NCBI GenBank assembly: GCA_900552795.1
Contig: USBB01000001.1
Span: forward strand, 124,001 to 188,000
DNA length: 64,000 bases
DNA from: an uncultured Eubacterium sp.
GTDB lineage: Bacteria; Bacillota; Clostridia; Lachnospirales; Lachnospiraceae
Direction: 5' to 3'
Both the position numbers and the translations under genes were made by a program. Below the pieces are notes generated by a model that saw only the letters and a list, made by a program, of their open reading frames with translations, did no database searches and had not been told where the DNA came from. Shown piece after piece: positions 42,698 through 52,100 of this stretch; within the stretch, counting starts at the first letter, position 1, and each line of letters starts with the position of its first letter.

Positions 42698-43747
42698 ATG
42701 AGACAGTTTGATTATCGTGAAAAGTGGAAGAAATTGCTTACACCTGAAATTGTATCTTATTTAACGCAGATACATGAGTTTAAGGGTGAGCAGACTTTGT
42801 TTATTGAGGTGAAAGCAGATACTTTAATACAGCTTGTTGAAAGTGCAAAAATTCAAAGTACGGAAGCTTCTAATAAAATTGAAGGTATTTATACATCAGA
42901 TGAGCGATTAAGGGCGCTGGTAAGGGATACAACAAGACCAAAGACCCGTAATGAGCAAGAGATTGCAGGTTATAGGGACGTATTGAATACAATACACGAA
43001 AATCACGATTATATTCCCCCCAAACCTTCAATTATTTTACAGCTGCACAGAGATTTGTATAAATTCGAAGGGTTTGACATTGGTGGCAAATATAAGTCTG
43101 CTGACAATATTATTAAGGAAGAAGATATTCAGGGAAATGAGTTTGTAAGATTTCGTCCGGTTTCGGCATGGGAGACTCCAGGAGCAGTTGATGAATTGTG
43201 TATGGCGTTTGACGAAGCACTGGCAACAGAGCAGATAGATGCATTGATTCTTATTCCAATGTTCGTTTTGGATTTTTTATGTATACATCCATTTAATGAT
43301 GGGAATGGCAGAATGAGCCGGCTGTTGACATTGCTGCTGCTTTACAGGGCAGGATACATTGTTGGAAAGTATATCAGTATTGAAAAGCTGATTGAAAATA
43401 CAAAAGAATTGTATTACGAGTGTTTACAGCTTAGTTCAACAAAATGGCATGAGAATGAAAATGATTATGAACCGTTTGTTAAATATATGTTAGGGATTAT
43501 TGTTGCGGCATATAGAGATTTTTCTTCAAGAGTAAGCCTGCTTACAACAGACGGTTTATCAAAGCCTGACAGAGTAAGAGAAATAATAAAAACGACATTA
43601 GGACCTGTTACAAAGGCTGAAATAGTTGCAAAATGTCCTGACATAAGTCAGGTAACAGTTCAAAGAGCGCTTGCAGATTTAGTTGAATCAGGTCAGATTA
43701 TTAAACTTGGTGGGGGAAGATATACCAAATATTTATGGAATAATTAG
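42698..43747 (+). CDS. Fic family protein (class II) with C-terminal winged helix
   Basis: A 349-residue Fic protein that should transfer AMP or another nucleotide moiety to a target side chain. The N-terminal inhibitory motif SNKIEG (Ser58, Glu62, Gly63) marks the self-inhibited class II. The catalytic loop HPFNDGNGRMSR starts at His197. The C-terminal about 65 residues form a winged helix (PVTKAEIVAKCPDISQVTVQ, LVESGQIIKLGGGRYTKY). It lies 17 bases before hsdM, so it is part of the restriction-modification operon. Confidence 0.93.
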   Translation: MRQFDYREKWKKLLTPEIVSYLTQIHEFKGEQTLFIEVKADTLIQLVESAKIQSTEASNKIEGIYTSDERLRALVRDTTRPKTRNEQEIAGYRDVLNTIHENHDYIPPKPSIILQLHRDLYKFEGFDIGGKYKSADNIIKEEDIQGNEFVRFRPVSAWETPGAVDELCMAFDEALATEQIDALILIPMFVLDFLCIHPFNDGNGRMSRLLTLLLLYRAGYIVGKYISIEKLIENTKELYYECLQLSSTKWHENENDYEPFVKYMLGIIVAAYRDFSSRVSLLTTDGLSKPDRVREIIKTTLGPVTKAEIVAKCPDISQVTVQRALADLVESGQIIKLGGGRYTKYLWNN

Positions 43748-43764
43748 TTGATTGGAGAAAGTAC

Positions 43765-45267
43765 ATGATTACAGGTGAATTAAAAAATAAAATTGACGGT
43801 TTATGGGATATTTTTGCTGCAGGCGGTTTGGTGAATCCGCTGGAAGTGATTGAGCAGATTACGTATCTGATGTTTATACATGATTTGGATGATTCAGATA
43901 ATACAAGGGCAAAGGAAAGTGCAATGCTTGGACTTCCTTATCAGAGTATTTTTTCAGACGAAGTAAAAGTTGGGGAAAGGACTATTGACGGTTCTCAGCT
44001 CAAATGGTCTGTTTTTCATGATTTTCCTGCTGACAGGATGTATTCGGTTATGCAGGAATGGGTATTTCCATTTATTAAAACATTACACAGTGACAAGAAT
44101 AGCGCTTATTCAAAATATATGGACGATGCAATATTTAAATTGCCGACACCGCTTGTTTTATCCAAGGTTGTAGATTCGTTAGATGAAATTTATAAGATGA
44201 TGAACGAAATCCAAACTGCGGATGTGAGAGGTGATGTGTATGAGTATCTTTTGTCTAAGATTGCACAGTCAGGACGAAATGGTCAGTTTAGAACGCCGAG
44301 GCACATTATCCGAATGATGGTAGAAATGATGGATCCGTCAAGTGATGAGGTGATTTGTGATCCCGCCTGTGGAACATCTGGCTTCTTAGTTGCTTCGGGA
44401 GAATATCTGAAAGAAAAGAAGAAAGAAGAAATATTCTTTGATAGACAGAAGAAAGACCATTATATGAATCATATGTTCCATGGATATGATATGGACAGAA
44501 CCATGCTTCGTATCGGGGCAATGAATATGATGACTCATGGAATTGATAACCCATTTATCGAATATAGAGACAGCTTGTCCGACCAGAATACGGATAAGGA
44601 TAAGTATTCATTAGTATTAGCAAATCCTCCTTTTAAGGGAAGTCTTGATGCAGAGTCAGTTTCAGGAGATTTGCTTAAGGTTTGCAAGACAAAGAAAACA
44701 GAATTATTATTCCTAACATTATTTTTACGTATTTTAAAAGTGGGTGGAAGATGTGCCTGTATCGTTCCGGATGGTGTATTGTTTGGTTCTTCTAAAGCAC
44801 ATAAAGATATTAGAAAAGAAATTGTTGAGAACCAGAGATTAGAAGCAGTTATTTCAATGCCTTCCGGTGTATTTAAGCCATATGCAGGTGTGTCAACAGC
44901 TATCCTTATATTTACAAAGACAGAACATGGTGGAACAGACAATGTATGGTTCTATGATATGACAGCAGACGGATTTAGTCTGGATGATAAGAGAGCACCA
45001 ATTACAGATAATGATATTCCTGATATTATCGAAAGATTTAAAAATTTAGATAAGGAAATGGATAGAAAACGCACGGAAAAATCATTTATGGTTCCTAAAC
45101 AGGATATTGTGGATAATGATTATGACCTGAGTATTAATAAGTATAAAGAGGTTGAGTATGTTGCTGTTGAATATCCGCCAACAACTGAAATAATTGCTAA
45201 TATTCGTGAAATTGAAATGGAGATTGGTAATGCGATGGATGAATTGGAAAAATTATTAAATTTGTAA
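43765..45267 (+). CDS. hsdM: Type I restriction-modification methyltransferase subunit HsdM
   Basis: A 500-residue N6-adenine methyltransferase. The N-terminal HsdM helical domain (residues about 5-140) is followed by the SAM-binding motif DPACGTSGFLVA (from residue 199) and the catalytic NPPF (residues 287-290). It modifies the target adenines with HsdS and is part of the HsdR2M2S complex. GGAG precedes the ATG. The length and motif order are normal and nothing suggests inactivation. Confidence 0.96.
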   Translation: MITGELKNKIDGLWDIFAAGGLVNPLEVIEQITYLMFIHDLDDSDNTRAKESAMLGLPYQSIFSDEVKVGERTIDGSQLKWSVFHDFPADRMYSVMQEWVFPFIKTLHSDKNSAYSKYMDDAIFKLPTPLVLSKVVDSLDEIYKMMNEIQTADVRGDVYEYLLSKIAQSGRNGQFRTPRHIIRMMVEMMDPSSDEVICDPACGTSGFLVASGEYLKEKKKEEIFFDRQKKDHYMNHMFHGYDMDRTMLRIGAMNMMTHGIDNPFIEYRDSLSDQNTDKDKYSLVLANPPFKGSLDAESVSGDLLKVCKTKKTELLFLTLFLRILKVGGRCACIVPDGVLFGSSKAHKDIRKEIVENQRLEAVISMPSGVFKPYAGVSTAILIFTKTEHGGTDNVWFYDMTADGFSLDDKRAPITDNDIPDIIERFKNLDKEMDRKRTEKSFMVPKQDIVDNDYDLSINKYKEVEYVAVEYPPTTEIIANIREIEMEIGNAMDELEKLLNL

Positions 45268-45315
45268 GAAAGGAATACAGAACCGATAAATTCGGATTTG
45301 TAGGGCGAGGATGAT

Positions 45316-46431
45316 ATGGATATGATGTATGTAGAAGATTGTTGTGAAATACTCGATTCTATGCGGGTGCCTATTACAGCCTCTGAAAGAGAGGAAGGAG
45401 AATATCCTTATTATGGAGCAAATGGTATTCAAGACCATGTAGCGGATTATATTTTTGATGATGAACTTGTATTATTGGCTGAAGATGGTGGTAACTTTGG
45501 TTCTAAGGAAAGACCTATTGCATACAGAGTTTCAGGAAAATGCTGGGTTAATAACCATGCACATGTATTAAAGCCAAAAGATGGATTGGATGTTGATTAT
45601 CTATGCTATTCATTAATGTTTTATAAGGTTGATGGAATTGTTAATGGTGCTACAAGGCAAAAGCTAACCCAAGCTGCTATGCGTAAGCTGCAGATTCCTT
45701 CAAGAAGTATGGATGAGCAGAAACAAATCGTTGATGAACTGAATCGTATCATTAAGATAAAAGAACAACGTCAGCAAGAATTAGCGTTGTTAGACGACCT
45801 CATCAAAGCCCGATTTGTCGAGCTGTTTGGGGAGCCACAAATAAATCCTTTTGGTTGGGATGTAGTCAATATATCCGAGGTTGTAGGTGGTAAGGTATCT
45901 AACGGTTTCTTTGCAAAGAGAGATGACTATGTGGATGATGGAAATGTAAGTGTTCTTGGTGTAGCGAATATTGTTAATAGAATGTATTCTAAAATTGATG
46001 AATTACCAAGAACTAATGCAGATGATAAAGATATTGAGAAGTTTGAAGTAAAGTATGGTGATATGCTATTTTGTCGTTCGTCATTGGTTGCGGAAGGTAT
46101 TGGCAAAGCATCAATTATTCCTGAAGATGTGCAAAACAATGTATTATTTGAATGTCATGTAATTCGCTTGCCGTTAGATTTGAGTAAATGTGTACCTGAA
46201 TTCATGCAAACGCTATCAACAATGAATTATTTTAGAAATCAAGTAATTGCCCAATCAAAGACAGCTACTATGACGACAATTGGTCAGGATGGAATATTAA
46301 AAACAGATATTATTCTTCCGCCGATTGGGAAGCAAAGAGAGTTTTCCGACTTCGTCAACCAAGTCGACAAATCAAAAGTTGTAGTAATGAATGGAGGTGA
46401 AAACAGATGTCTCAGAAAGACAATGTTATAG
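45316..46431 (+). CDS. hsdS: Type I restriction-modification specificity subunit HsdS
   Basis: A 371-residue HsdS with two target recognition domains. TRD1 spans about 1-130 (YYGANGIQDHVADYIFDDE). It is followed by the first conserved helix (SMDEQKQIVDELNRI, KEQRQQELALLDDLIKARF). TRD2 spans about 175-340, and the second helix starts at IGKQREFSDFVNQVDKSK. That second helix stops after only about 25 residues, ending in an unusual NGGENRCLRKTML that overlaps the next gene, whereas the family usually continues for about 20 more residues. The recognition sequence cannot be predicted. Confidence 0.93.
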   Translation: MDMMYVEDCCEILDSMRVPITASEREEGEYPYYGANGIQDHVADYIFDDELVLLAEDGGNFGSKERPIAYRVSGKCWVNNHAHVLKPKDGLDVDYLCYSLMFYKVDGIVNGATRQKLTQAAMRKLQIPSRSMDEQKQIVDELNRIIKIKEQRQQELALLDDLIKARFVELFGEPQINPFGWDVVNISEVVGGKVSNGFFAKRDDYVDDGNVSVLGVANIVNRMYSKIDELPRTNADDKDIEKFEVKYGDMLFCRSSLVAEGIGKASIIPEDVQNNVLFECHVIRLPLDLSKCVPEFMQTLSTMNYFRNQVIAQSKTATMTTIGQDGILKTDIILPPIGKQREFSDFVNQVDKSKVVVMNGGENRCLRKTML

Positions 46432-47120
46432 AAGCAATGCGACGTAATGGCGGCTATGCTACGTTTCAACAATTAAATCAAATTGTAGATTTCAGTAATT
46501 GGAAAACTAAAACTCCTCAAGCGAGTATCAGACAGATTGTTCAAATACACAATGAATTTTTTAGGATAAAGCCGGGATTATGGGCGCTAACAGAGTGTAA
46601 GGAATATGTGCTAAGACATTTGGGGATTTTGGATAATGATGTTAAGAGTGATGAGACATTTACGCATTCTTATTATCAGGGGATTATTGTAGAGTTAGGG
46701 AATATGCATAATTATAGGACTTATGTTCCGAATCAGGATAAAAATAAAAAATTTTTAGAAAGAAAGCTTTGTGAGCTTACGGCAGAGTCCGAACTGCCTG
46801 CTTTTACATATAAAGCAATAGCAAATAGAGCTAAGACTGTCGATGTGATTTGGTTTAATGAAAGAAGAATGCCATTCAGATTTTATGAGGTTGAACATTC
46901 TACGAATATTACCAATTCATTGGATAAATTTTATGAACTTCAGGATTTCAGGGCAGATTTTTATATTATTGCTGATGAAAGCCGAAGAAGTCAGTTTAAC
47001 ACTTTGATGGAAAGAAACATTTACAGTAGTATTCGCAATTATGTAAAGTTTTTTAATTACGATAATCTGATTAACCAATATTCAAAAGAGAGTGTATTAA
47101 TGCAGATGGACAGGTTGTAG
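46407..47120 (+). CDS. Winged-helix (HARE-HTH-like) protein with nuclease-like C-terminal domain
   Basis: A 237-residue protein whose start overlaps hsdS by 25 bases. The first about 65 residues (KDNVIEAMRRNGGYATFQQL, then ASIRQIVQIHNEFFRIKPGLWAL) have the layout of HARE-HTH winged helices, found beside restriction enzymes. The C-terminal half has TVDVIWFNERRMPFRFYEVE, reminiscent of a PD-(D/E)xK core with Asp and Glu-x-Glu in place of Glu-x-Lys. It could be an accessory nuclease, DNA-binding or regulatory subunit of the type I system. The family assignment is from pattern only. Confidence 0.75.
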   Translation: MSQKDNVIEAMRRNGGYATFQQLNQIVDFSNWKTKTPQASIRQIVQIHNEFFRIKPGLWALTECKEYVLRHLGILDNDVKSDETFTHSYYQGIIVELGNMHNYRTYVPNQDKNKKFLERKLCELTAESELPAFTYKAIANRAKTVDVIWFNERRMPFRFYEVEHSTNITNSLDKFYELQDFRADFYIIADESRRSQFNTLMERNIYSSIRNYVKFFNYDNLINQYSKESVLMQMDRL

Positions 47121-47143
47121 GAATTATTTATTGGGAGGTGCCT

Positions 47144-50100
47144 ATGATAACCAATTTTGACTACTTAAAAGCTGAATCGAAATTTTCAAGTTTTGCGGAC
47201 GTTGCCATATCGGCAGAAAAGATTATTCTTATGGATCCGGAGGCAAGTATTATCAATAGCCGCAGAGCAATGGAATTTGCATTGAAGTGGATGTATTCAG
47301 TGGATTCTGAACTTGAAATGCCATATCAGGATAATCTGCAAAGTTTAATGAATGCGGAAGATTATAGACAGATTGTGGGACCTGATTTGTGGAAACGTAT
47401 GGATTATATCCGCAGAAGCGGAAATAACGTTGCTCACAGTAATAAAAAATTAGGCAGAGATGAGGCTATGCTTTGTCTTGAGAATCTGTTTATTTATTTA
47501 GATTACATAGCATATTGTTATTCAGATAATTATGAAGAGCACTCTTTTGACAAAACAATAATAAGTGCCAGGATTAAAAAAGTAAAGGAATCAAAAGAGG
47601 AAGCAGAAGCTACAAAAGCAGCGTTGGTAAAAGAACAGGAGAGGACTGCCAGACAGGAACTGGATTTGCAGAAATTAATTGAAGAAAATGCTTCGCTTAA
47701 GGAGGAATTATCTGCCAGAAGACAGGAACAGCAGCAGACGTATGTTCCGAAGCCGCTTGATTTATCGGAATACAAAACCAGAAAGCTTTATATCGATTCT
47801 ATGTTGATGGATGCAGGATGGACAGAGGGAAAGGATTGGATTAATGAAGTAGAGCTTTTTGGAATGCCTAATAAGTCAGAAGTAGGATATGCCGATTATG
47901 TTCTTTATGATGATATGCACCGCCCTTTAGCGGTCATAGAAGCTAAAAAAACCTGCGTTGACGTTTCAAAGGGAAGGCAGCAGGCAAAGCTTTATGCAGA
48001 TTTGTTAGCGAAAAAATATAAAAGAAAACCGGTAATTTTTCTTACAAATGGGTTTGAAACTCACATTATTGACGGTCAATATCCTGAGAGAAAGTGTGCT
48101 GCTATTTATTCAAAAAGGGATTTGGAGAAGTGGTTCAATTTATTGAGCATGAGAACAAGTCTTAAGCATGTTATGGTGGATAAAGATATTGCCGGACGAT
48201 ATTATCAGGAGGCAGCCATTAAAGCGGTATGTAACAGCTTTGATGAAAAAAATCGCAGAAAAGCTTTGCTTGTTATGGCGACAGGATCGGGAAAGACAAG
48301 AACAGTAATTGCGCTGTGTGATTGCCTGTTGAAAGCCGGCTGGGTAAAGAATATTTTATTTTTGGCTGACAGAAATTCGCTTGTTACGCAGGCGAAGAGA
48401 AGTTTTGTGAATAACCTGCAGAGTTTATCGTGTACGAATTTAGTAGAGGAAAAAGATAATTACAATGCACATTGCGTTTTTTCGACTTATCAGACGATGA
48501 TGAATTGCATTGATACTGTAAATGACAAATCCGGGAAATTATTTACATGCGGGCATTTTGATCTTGTGATATGCGACGAGGCACACAGATCAATTTATAA
48601 TAAGTATAGAGATATTTTTAATTATTTTGACGCTCCATTGGTTGGCCTTACGGCTACACCAAAGGATGAAATTGATAAAAATACATATGAGGTGTTTGAG
48701 TTAGAAAATGGTGTTCCGACATATGGATATGATTTGGCGCAGGCGGTAAAGGACGGATATCTTGTTGATTATGTTTCTGTTGAATCGAAGCTCAAGTTTA
48801 TTGAGGATGGAATTGTATATGACGAATTGTCGGAAAGAGATAAAGAAGAATATGAGAAAACATTTGAGGGTGAACATGGGGATTTGCCTGAATTAATATC
48901 TTCATCGGCGCTTAATACATGGGTATTTAATGAGGATACCATAAGGAAAGTGTTAAATATTCTGATGACAGATGGTATAAAGATTGATTACGGACAGAAG
49001 CTTGGAAAGACTATTATTTTTGCAAAAAATCATAATCATGCAGAAAAGATATTTGAAGTTTTTAATAAAGAGTATCCGCATCTTCCTGGTTATGCAAAAG
49101 TAATAGATAATTATATGACATATGCGCAGAGTGCGATTGATGAGTTTTCTGATCCAAAGAAGCTGCCGCAGATTGCAATCTCTGTAGATATGTTAGATAC
49201 CGGTATTGATGTGCCGGAAGTCCTTAATTTGGTATTTTTTAAAAAAGTAATGAGTAAAGCTAAATTCTGGCAGATGATTGGACGTGGCACAAGACTTTGT
49301 CCAGGGCTGCTTGACGGAGAAAATAAAGAGAAATTCTATATTTTTGATTTCTGCGGGAACTTTGAATTTTTCAGAATGAATAAAGGGAAAGCCACTGCTA
49401 ACAGGATTGCTTTGCAAGGTGCAATCTTTAATCTGCAATTTGAAATATCGTATAAACTTCAGGATATTAATTATCAGATTGACAGATTGATTGCTTATCG
49501 TAAGGCGTTAGTTAAACAAATGAGTGAGAAAGTCAGAGAATTGCCAAGGGATAATTTTGCTGTCCGTCAACACCTGAAATATGTGGATTTGTATTCTTCG
49601 GAATCAAATTATACAGCTCTTACATATGAAGATACTTTAATTGTGAGGGAAGAGGTTGCACCTCTGATATTGCCTGGTGAAGATGATCCGAGTGCGGTTG
49701 GATTCGATGCGATTATGTATGGAATTGAGCTCGCTTATTTAGTTGGAAAGAAGTATACGAAAGCACGCGCTGATTTACATAAGAGAGTAGTCGGGATTGC
49801 AAACGTGGCAAATATTCCTGAAATTCAGGCGCAGTCGGATTTGATTAATAAGATTTTGAATACGGATTATGTTGATAATGCAGGAATTAACGAATTTGAA
49901 GAGATAAGAGAAAAGCTTCGCAACTTAATGAAATATATCCCAAAGCAACCGGTTATAGGGATATTAACTGATTTGACAGATGAGCTGATTTCGACGGAAT
50001 GGAGAGAATCTGAACTTGAGAATGATGAACTGAAGAATTACAAGGCAAAGGCAGAGCATTATATAAGGCAGCATCAGGATAATATCGCCATTGCGAAGCT

Positions 50101-50491
50101 TAAGACAAATCAGCCTTTGACGCTGGCGGATGTTGTGTCATTAGAAGAAATTCTTTGGCGTGAAGTCGGTACAAAACAGGATTATGAACATGAATTTGGC
50201 ACAAAACCGCTTGGTGAATTTGTGCGTGAGATTGTCGGATTGGATATGAATGCTGCAAAAGAAGCATTTTCGGAATATCTTACAAATAATAGTCTTGACA
50301 GCAGGCAGATTTACTTTGTAAATCAGATTGTTGAATATATTGTGCATAATGGAATGATGAAAGACTTTTCAGTGCTTCAGGAAGCACCGTTTACAGATCA
50401 GGGTAGTGTGGCTGATATTTTCACTGATATGACTGTGTGGCTGGGAATAAAAAAAGTTATAGATACAATAAACGCAAATGCAGCGGCGTGA
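47144..50491 (+). CDS. hsdR: Type I restriction endonuclease subunit HsdR
   Basis: A 1115-residue ATP-dependent translocase/endonuclease. An N-terminal DUF4145-like domain (residues about 1-110) and a coiled coil (about 140-190) precede the nuclease core (YADYVLYDDMHRPLAVIEAK, Asp251 and Glu266-x-Lys268). The helicase follows (MATGSGKTRT at about 378, DEAH at about 478, SVDMLDTGIDVPEVLN, MIGRGTRL), then the HsdR C-terminal domain. ATG 47144 has GGGAGG 5 bases upstream; the GTG at 47138 touches that site. All key motifs are intact, so restriction should be active. Confidence 0.95.
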   Translation: MITNFDYLKAESKFSSFADVAISAEKIILMDPEASIINSRRAMEFALKWMYSVDSELEMPYQDNLQSLMNAEDYRQIVGPDLWKRMDYIRRSGNNVAHSNKKLGRDEAMLCLENLFIYLDYIAYCYSDNYEEHSFDKTIISARIKKVKESKEEAEATKAALVKEQERTARQELDLQKLIEENASLKEELSARRQEQQQTYVPKPLDLSEYKTRKLYIDSMLMDAGWTEGKDWINEVELFGMPNKSEVGYADYVLYDDMHRPLAVIEAKKTCVDVSKGRQQAKLYADLLAKKYKRKPVIFLTNGFETHIIDGQYPERKCAAIYSKRDLEKWFNLLSMRTSLKHVMVDKDIAGRYYQEAAIKAVCNSFDEKNRRKALLVMATGSGKTRTVIALCDCLLKAGWVKNILFLADRNSLVTQAKRSFVNNLQSLSCTNLVEEKDNYNAHCVFSTYQTMMNCIDTVNDKSGKLFTCGHFDLVICDEAHRSIYNKYRDIFNYFDAPLVGLTATPKDEIDKNTYEVFELENGVPTYGYDLAQAVKDGYLVDYVSVESKLKFIEDGIVYDELSERDKEEYEKTFEGEHGDLPELISSSALNTWVFNEDTIRKVLNILMTDGIKIDYGQKLGKTIIFAKNHNHAEKIFEVFNKEYPHLPGYAKVIDNYMTYAQSAIDEFSDPKKLPQIAISVDMLDTGIDVPEVLNLVFFKKVMSKAKFWQMIGRGTRLCPGLLDGENKEKFYIFDFCGNFEFFRMNKGKATANRIALQGAIFNLQFEISYKLQDINYQIDRLIAYRKALVKQMSEKVRELPRDNFAVRQHLKYVDLYSSESNYTALTYEDTLIVREEVAPLILPGEDDPSAVGFDAIMYGIELAYLVGKKYTKARADLHKRVVGIANVANIPEIQAQSDLINKILNTDYVDNAGINEFEEIREKLRNLMKYIPKQPVIGILTDLTDELISTEWRESELENDELKNYKAKAEHYIRQHQDNIAIAKLKTNQPLTLADVVSLEEILWREVGTKQDYEHEFGTKPLGEFVREIVGLDMNAAKEAFSEYLTNNSLDSRQIYFVNQIVEYIVHNGMMKDFSVLQEAPFTDQGSVADIFTDMTVWLGIKKVIDTINANAAA

Positions 50492-50764
50492 GTGGGGATG
50501 CAGGTATTAAAGCATTCCGGTGTGCAGCTCGCCAATGATACAACAGAAATTTACGGTAAGTAAAGATGTTATGAAGTGTCTTATAGGAAACAATACAGCA
50601 TTTGCAAAACACGTATAACCAATTCAACTCAAAAACAATCAAAAAATCAATCGTAAAAATTTGCGATTGATTTTATAAAATTTTGAGCAAGATAATGTTG
50701 AAACCAATAGGCGAATAAAGTAACATCAAAGCGGATTATTTTTATAGAAACGGAGGAATAAAGT
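50492..50764. other. Intergenic region between hsdR and bcp
   Basis: These 273 bases hold no convincing gene. A perfect hairpin AAAATCAATCG / CGATTGATTTT with a 10-base loop at 50643-50674, followed by ATAAAATTTTG, probably terminates the restriction operon. The sequence near 50,500 gives a short open frame (VLKHSGVQLANDTTEIYGK) that looks like protein remnant but matches nothing I recognise. Confidence 0.6.
50643..50674 (+). terminator. Intrinsic terminator after hsdR
   Basis: Perfect 11-bp inverted repeat AAAATCAATCG / CGATTGATTTT with the tail TTTTATAAAATTTTG. Confidence 0.7.
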
Positions 50765-51220
50765 ATGTTAGAAGTAGGAACAAAAGCCCCGGATTTTGAA
50801 TTACCGGATCAGAATGGAGATATGCATAAATTAAGTGATTATGCAGGCAAGAAAGTAATTTTATATTTTTATCCAAAGGATAATACAGCAGGATGTACGA
50901 AACAGGCATGTGGATTTTCAGAGAGATATCCTCAATTTACGGAGAAAGGTGCAGTTGTCCTTGGTGTCAGTAAGGATTCTATAGCATCCCATAAGAAGTT
51001 TGAAGAAAAATATGGACTGGCATTTACACTTTTAGCAGATCCGGAGCGTAAGGTTATTGAAGCATATGATGTATGGAAAGAAAAGAAAAATTATGGCAAA
51101 GTTTCTATGGGAGTAGTAAGAACTACGTATCTTATTGATGAGCATGGAATTATTGTGAAAGCAAATGACAAAGTCAAGGCAGCAGATGACCCGGAGAATA
51201 TGCTTAAGGAATTAAGCTGA
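50765..51220 (+). CDS. bcp: Thiol peroxidase Bcp (peroxiredoxin)
   Basis: A 151-residue thioredoxin-dependent peroxiredoxin that reduces hydrogen peroxide and organic peroxides. Its motif is VILYFYPKDNTAGCTKQACG, with peroxidatic Cys and the resolving Cys five residues later, as in BCP enzymes. KAPDFELPDQNGD at the N-terminus is typical. GGAGG precedes the ATG. It overlaps the yaaA start by one base, so both are made from one message in a peroxide-defence cluster. Confidence 0.95.
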   Translation: MLEVGTKAPDFELPDQNGDMHKLSDYAGKKVILYFYPKDNTAGCTKQACGFSERYPQFTEKGAVVLGVSKDSIASHKKFEEKYGLAFTLLADPERKVIEAYDVWKEKKNYGKVSMGVVRTTYLIDEHGIIVKANDKVKAADDPENMLKELS

Positions 51221-51969
51221 TGAAGATTATATTATCACCTGCAAAGAAGATGATTACAGATATCGACAGCATATTACCGGTGGGGTTACCGGCTTTTCTT
51301 GATAAGACAAAAGAAATATTGGACTGGATGAAGGGTAAGAATAAAGAGGAACTGAAGTTAATATGGAAATGTAATGACAAGATTGCAGAACAAAACTTTG
51401 ATAGATTGGAAAATATGAATCTTTATAAAATGCTTACTCCGGCTATTTTATCATATGAAGGAATTGCTTTTCAGTATATGGCACCATCGGTGTTCGAGGG
51501 CGGGCAGTTTAAGTATATACAAAATCACCTGAGAATATTGTCAGCGTTTTATGGTGTCGTAAAACCAATGGATGGGGTGACACCATATCGTCTGGAGATG
51601 CAGGCAAAAGCTGCGATAGGAGATGCAAGAAATTTGTATGATTACTGGGGAGACATGTTATATCACTCAGTGATTGATGACAGCAGGATTATAGTTAATC
51701 TGGCATCAAAAGAGTATTCTAAATGCATAGAAAAATATCTGACTTCCAAAGACAATTATATTACGATTACATTTTGTGAATTATCAGGAGATAAGCTGGT
51801 AACAAAAGGTACATATGCTAAAATGGCTCGTGGTGAAATGGTCAGATTTATGGCCGAAACAGGCATTGAAGATCCAACTGATATCAAGAGATTTAACAGA
51901 CTGGGGTATGTGTTCAGGGCTGATTTGTCATCAGAATCAGAATATGTTTTTGAACGAAAAATTGAATAG
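51220..51969 (+). CDS. yaaA: Peroxide stress protein YaaA
   Basis: A 249-residue DUF328/YaaA protein, which in E. coli lowers intracellular iron damage during peroxide stress. Family signatures are MKIILSPAKKM at the N-terminus, YEGIAFQYMAPSVFEGGQF, RILSAFYGVVKPMDGVTPYR and YWGDM, and RDLYDYWG-like residues around 135-142. It is coupled to bcp by a one-base overlap. An intrinsic terminator follows. Confidence 0.95.
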   Translation: MKIILSPAKKMITDIDSILPVGLPAFLDKTKEILDWMKGKNKEELKLIWKCNDKIAEQNFDRLENMNLYKMLTPAILSYEGIAFQYMAPSVFEGGQFKYIQNHLRILSAFYGVVKPMDGVTPYRLEMQAKAAIGDARNLYDYWGDMLYHSVIDDSRIIVNLASKEYSKCIEKYLTSKDNYITITFCELSGDKLVTKGTYAKMARGEMVRFMAETGIEDPTDIKRFNRLGYVFRADLSSESEYVFERKIE

Positions 51970-51979
51970 TCATTTTTAC

Positions 51980-52006
51980 AAAAGGTGCTCTATAGGGGCA
52001 TCTTTT
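51980..52006 (+). terminator. Intrinsic terminator after yaaA
   Basis: Stem AAAAGGTGC / GCATCTTTT with one G-T pair and a 9-base loop, followed by GTT. Confidence 0.75.
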
Positions 52007-52036
52007 GTTAAAATTAGGAATGATTACTATTTTATA

Positions 52037-52093
52037 TTGACACGATAGATTAAAATAATATATAATCCTTATTAAGAAAAAATCCTAATAAGG
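52037..52093 (+). promoter_or_regulatory. perR promoter with hairpin over the ribosome-binding site
   Basis: TTGACA (52037-52042), 18 bases, TATAAT (52061-52066). A perfect 8-bp inverted repeat CCTTATTA / TAATAAGG (52067-52074 and 52086-52093) covers the expected transcript start. Its right arm contains the AAGGAG ribosome-binding site. It may be an autoregulatory operator or an RNA hairpin that limits translation. Confidence 0.7.
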
Positions 52094-52100
52094 AGAACAG

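Noticed and set aside
42655..42711. 18-codon frame (MSGKRPGFKLLRKMNETV) overlapping the fic start
   Set aside because: It has no ribosome-binding site and overlaps the start of fic; nothing supports translation.
45316..46431. Phase-variable (invertible) hsdS
   Set aside because: There is no second hsdS, recombinase or inverted repeat pair inside the restriction locus.
50492..50560. Short frame VLKHSGVQLANDTTEIYGK after hsdR
   Set aside because: It looks protein-like but has no start context and no recognisable family; it may be a remnant or chance.
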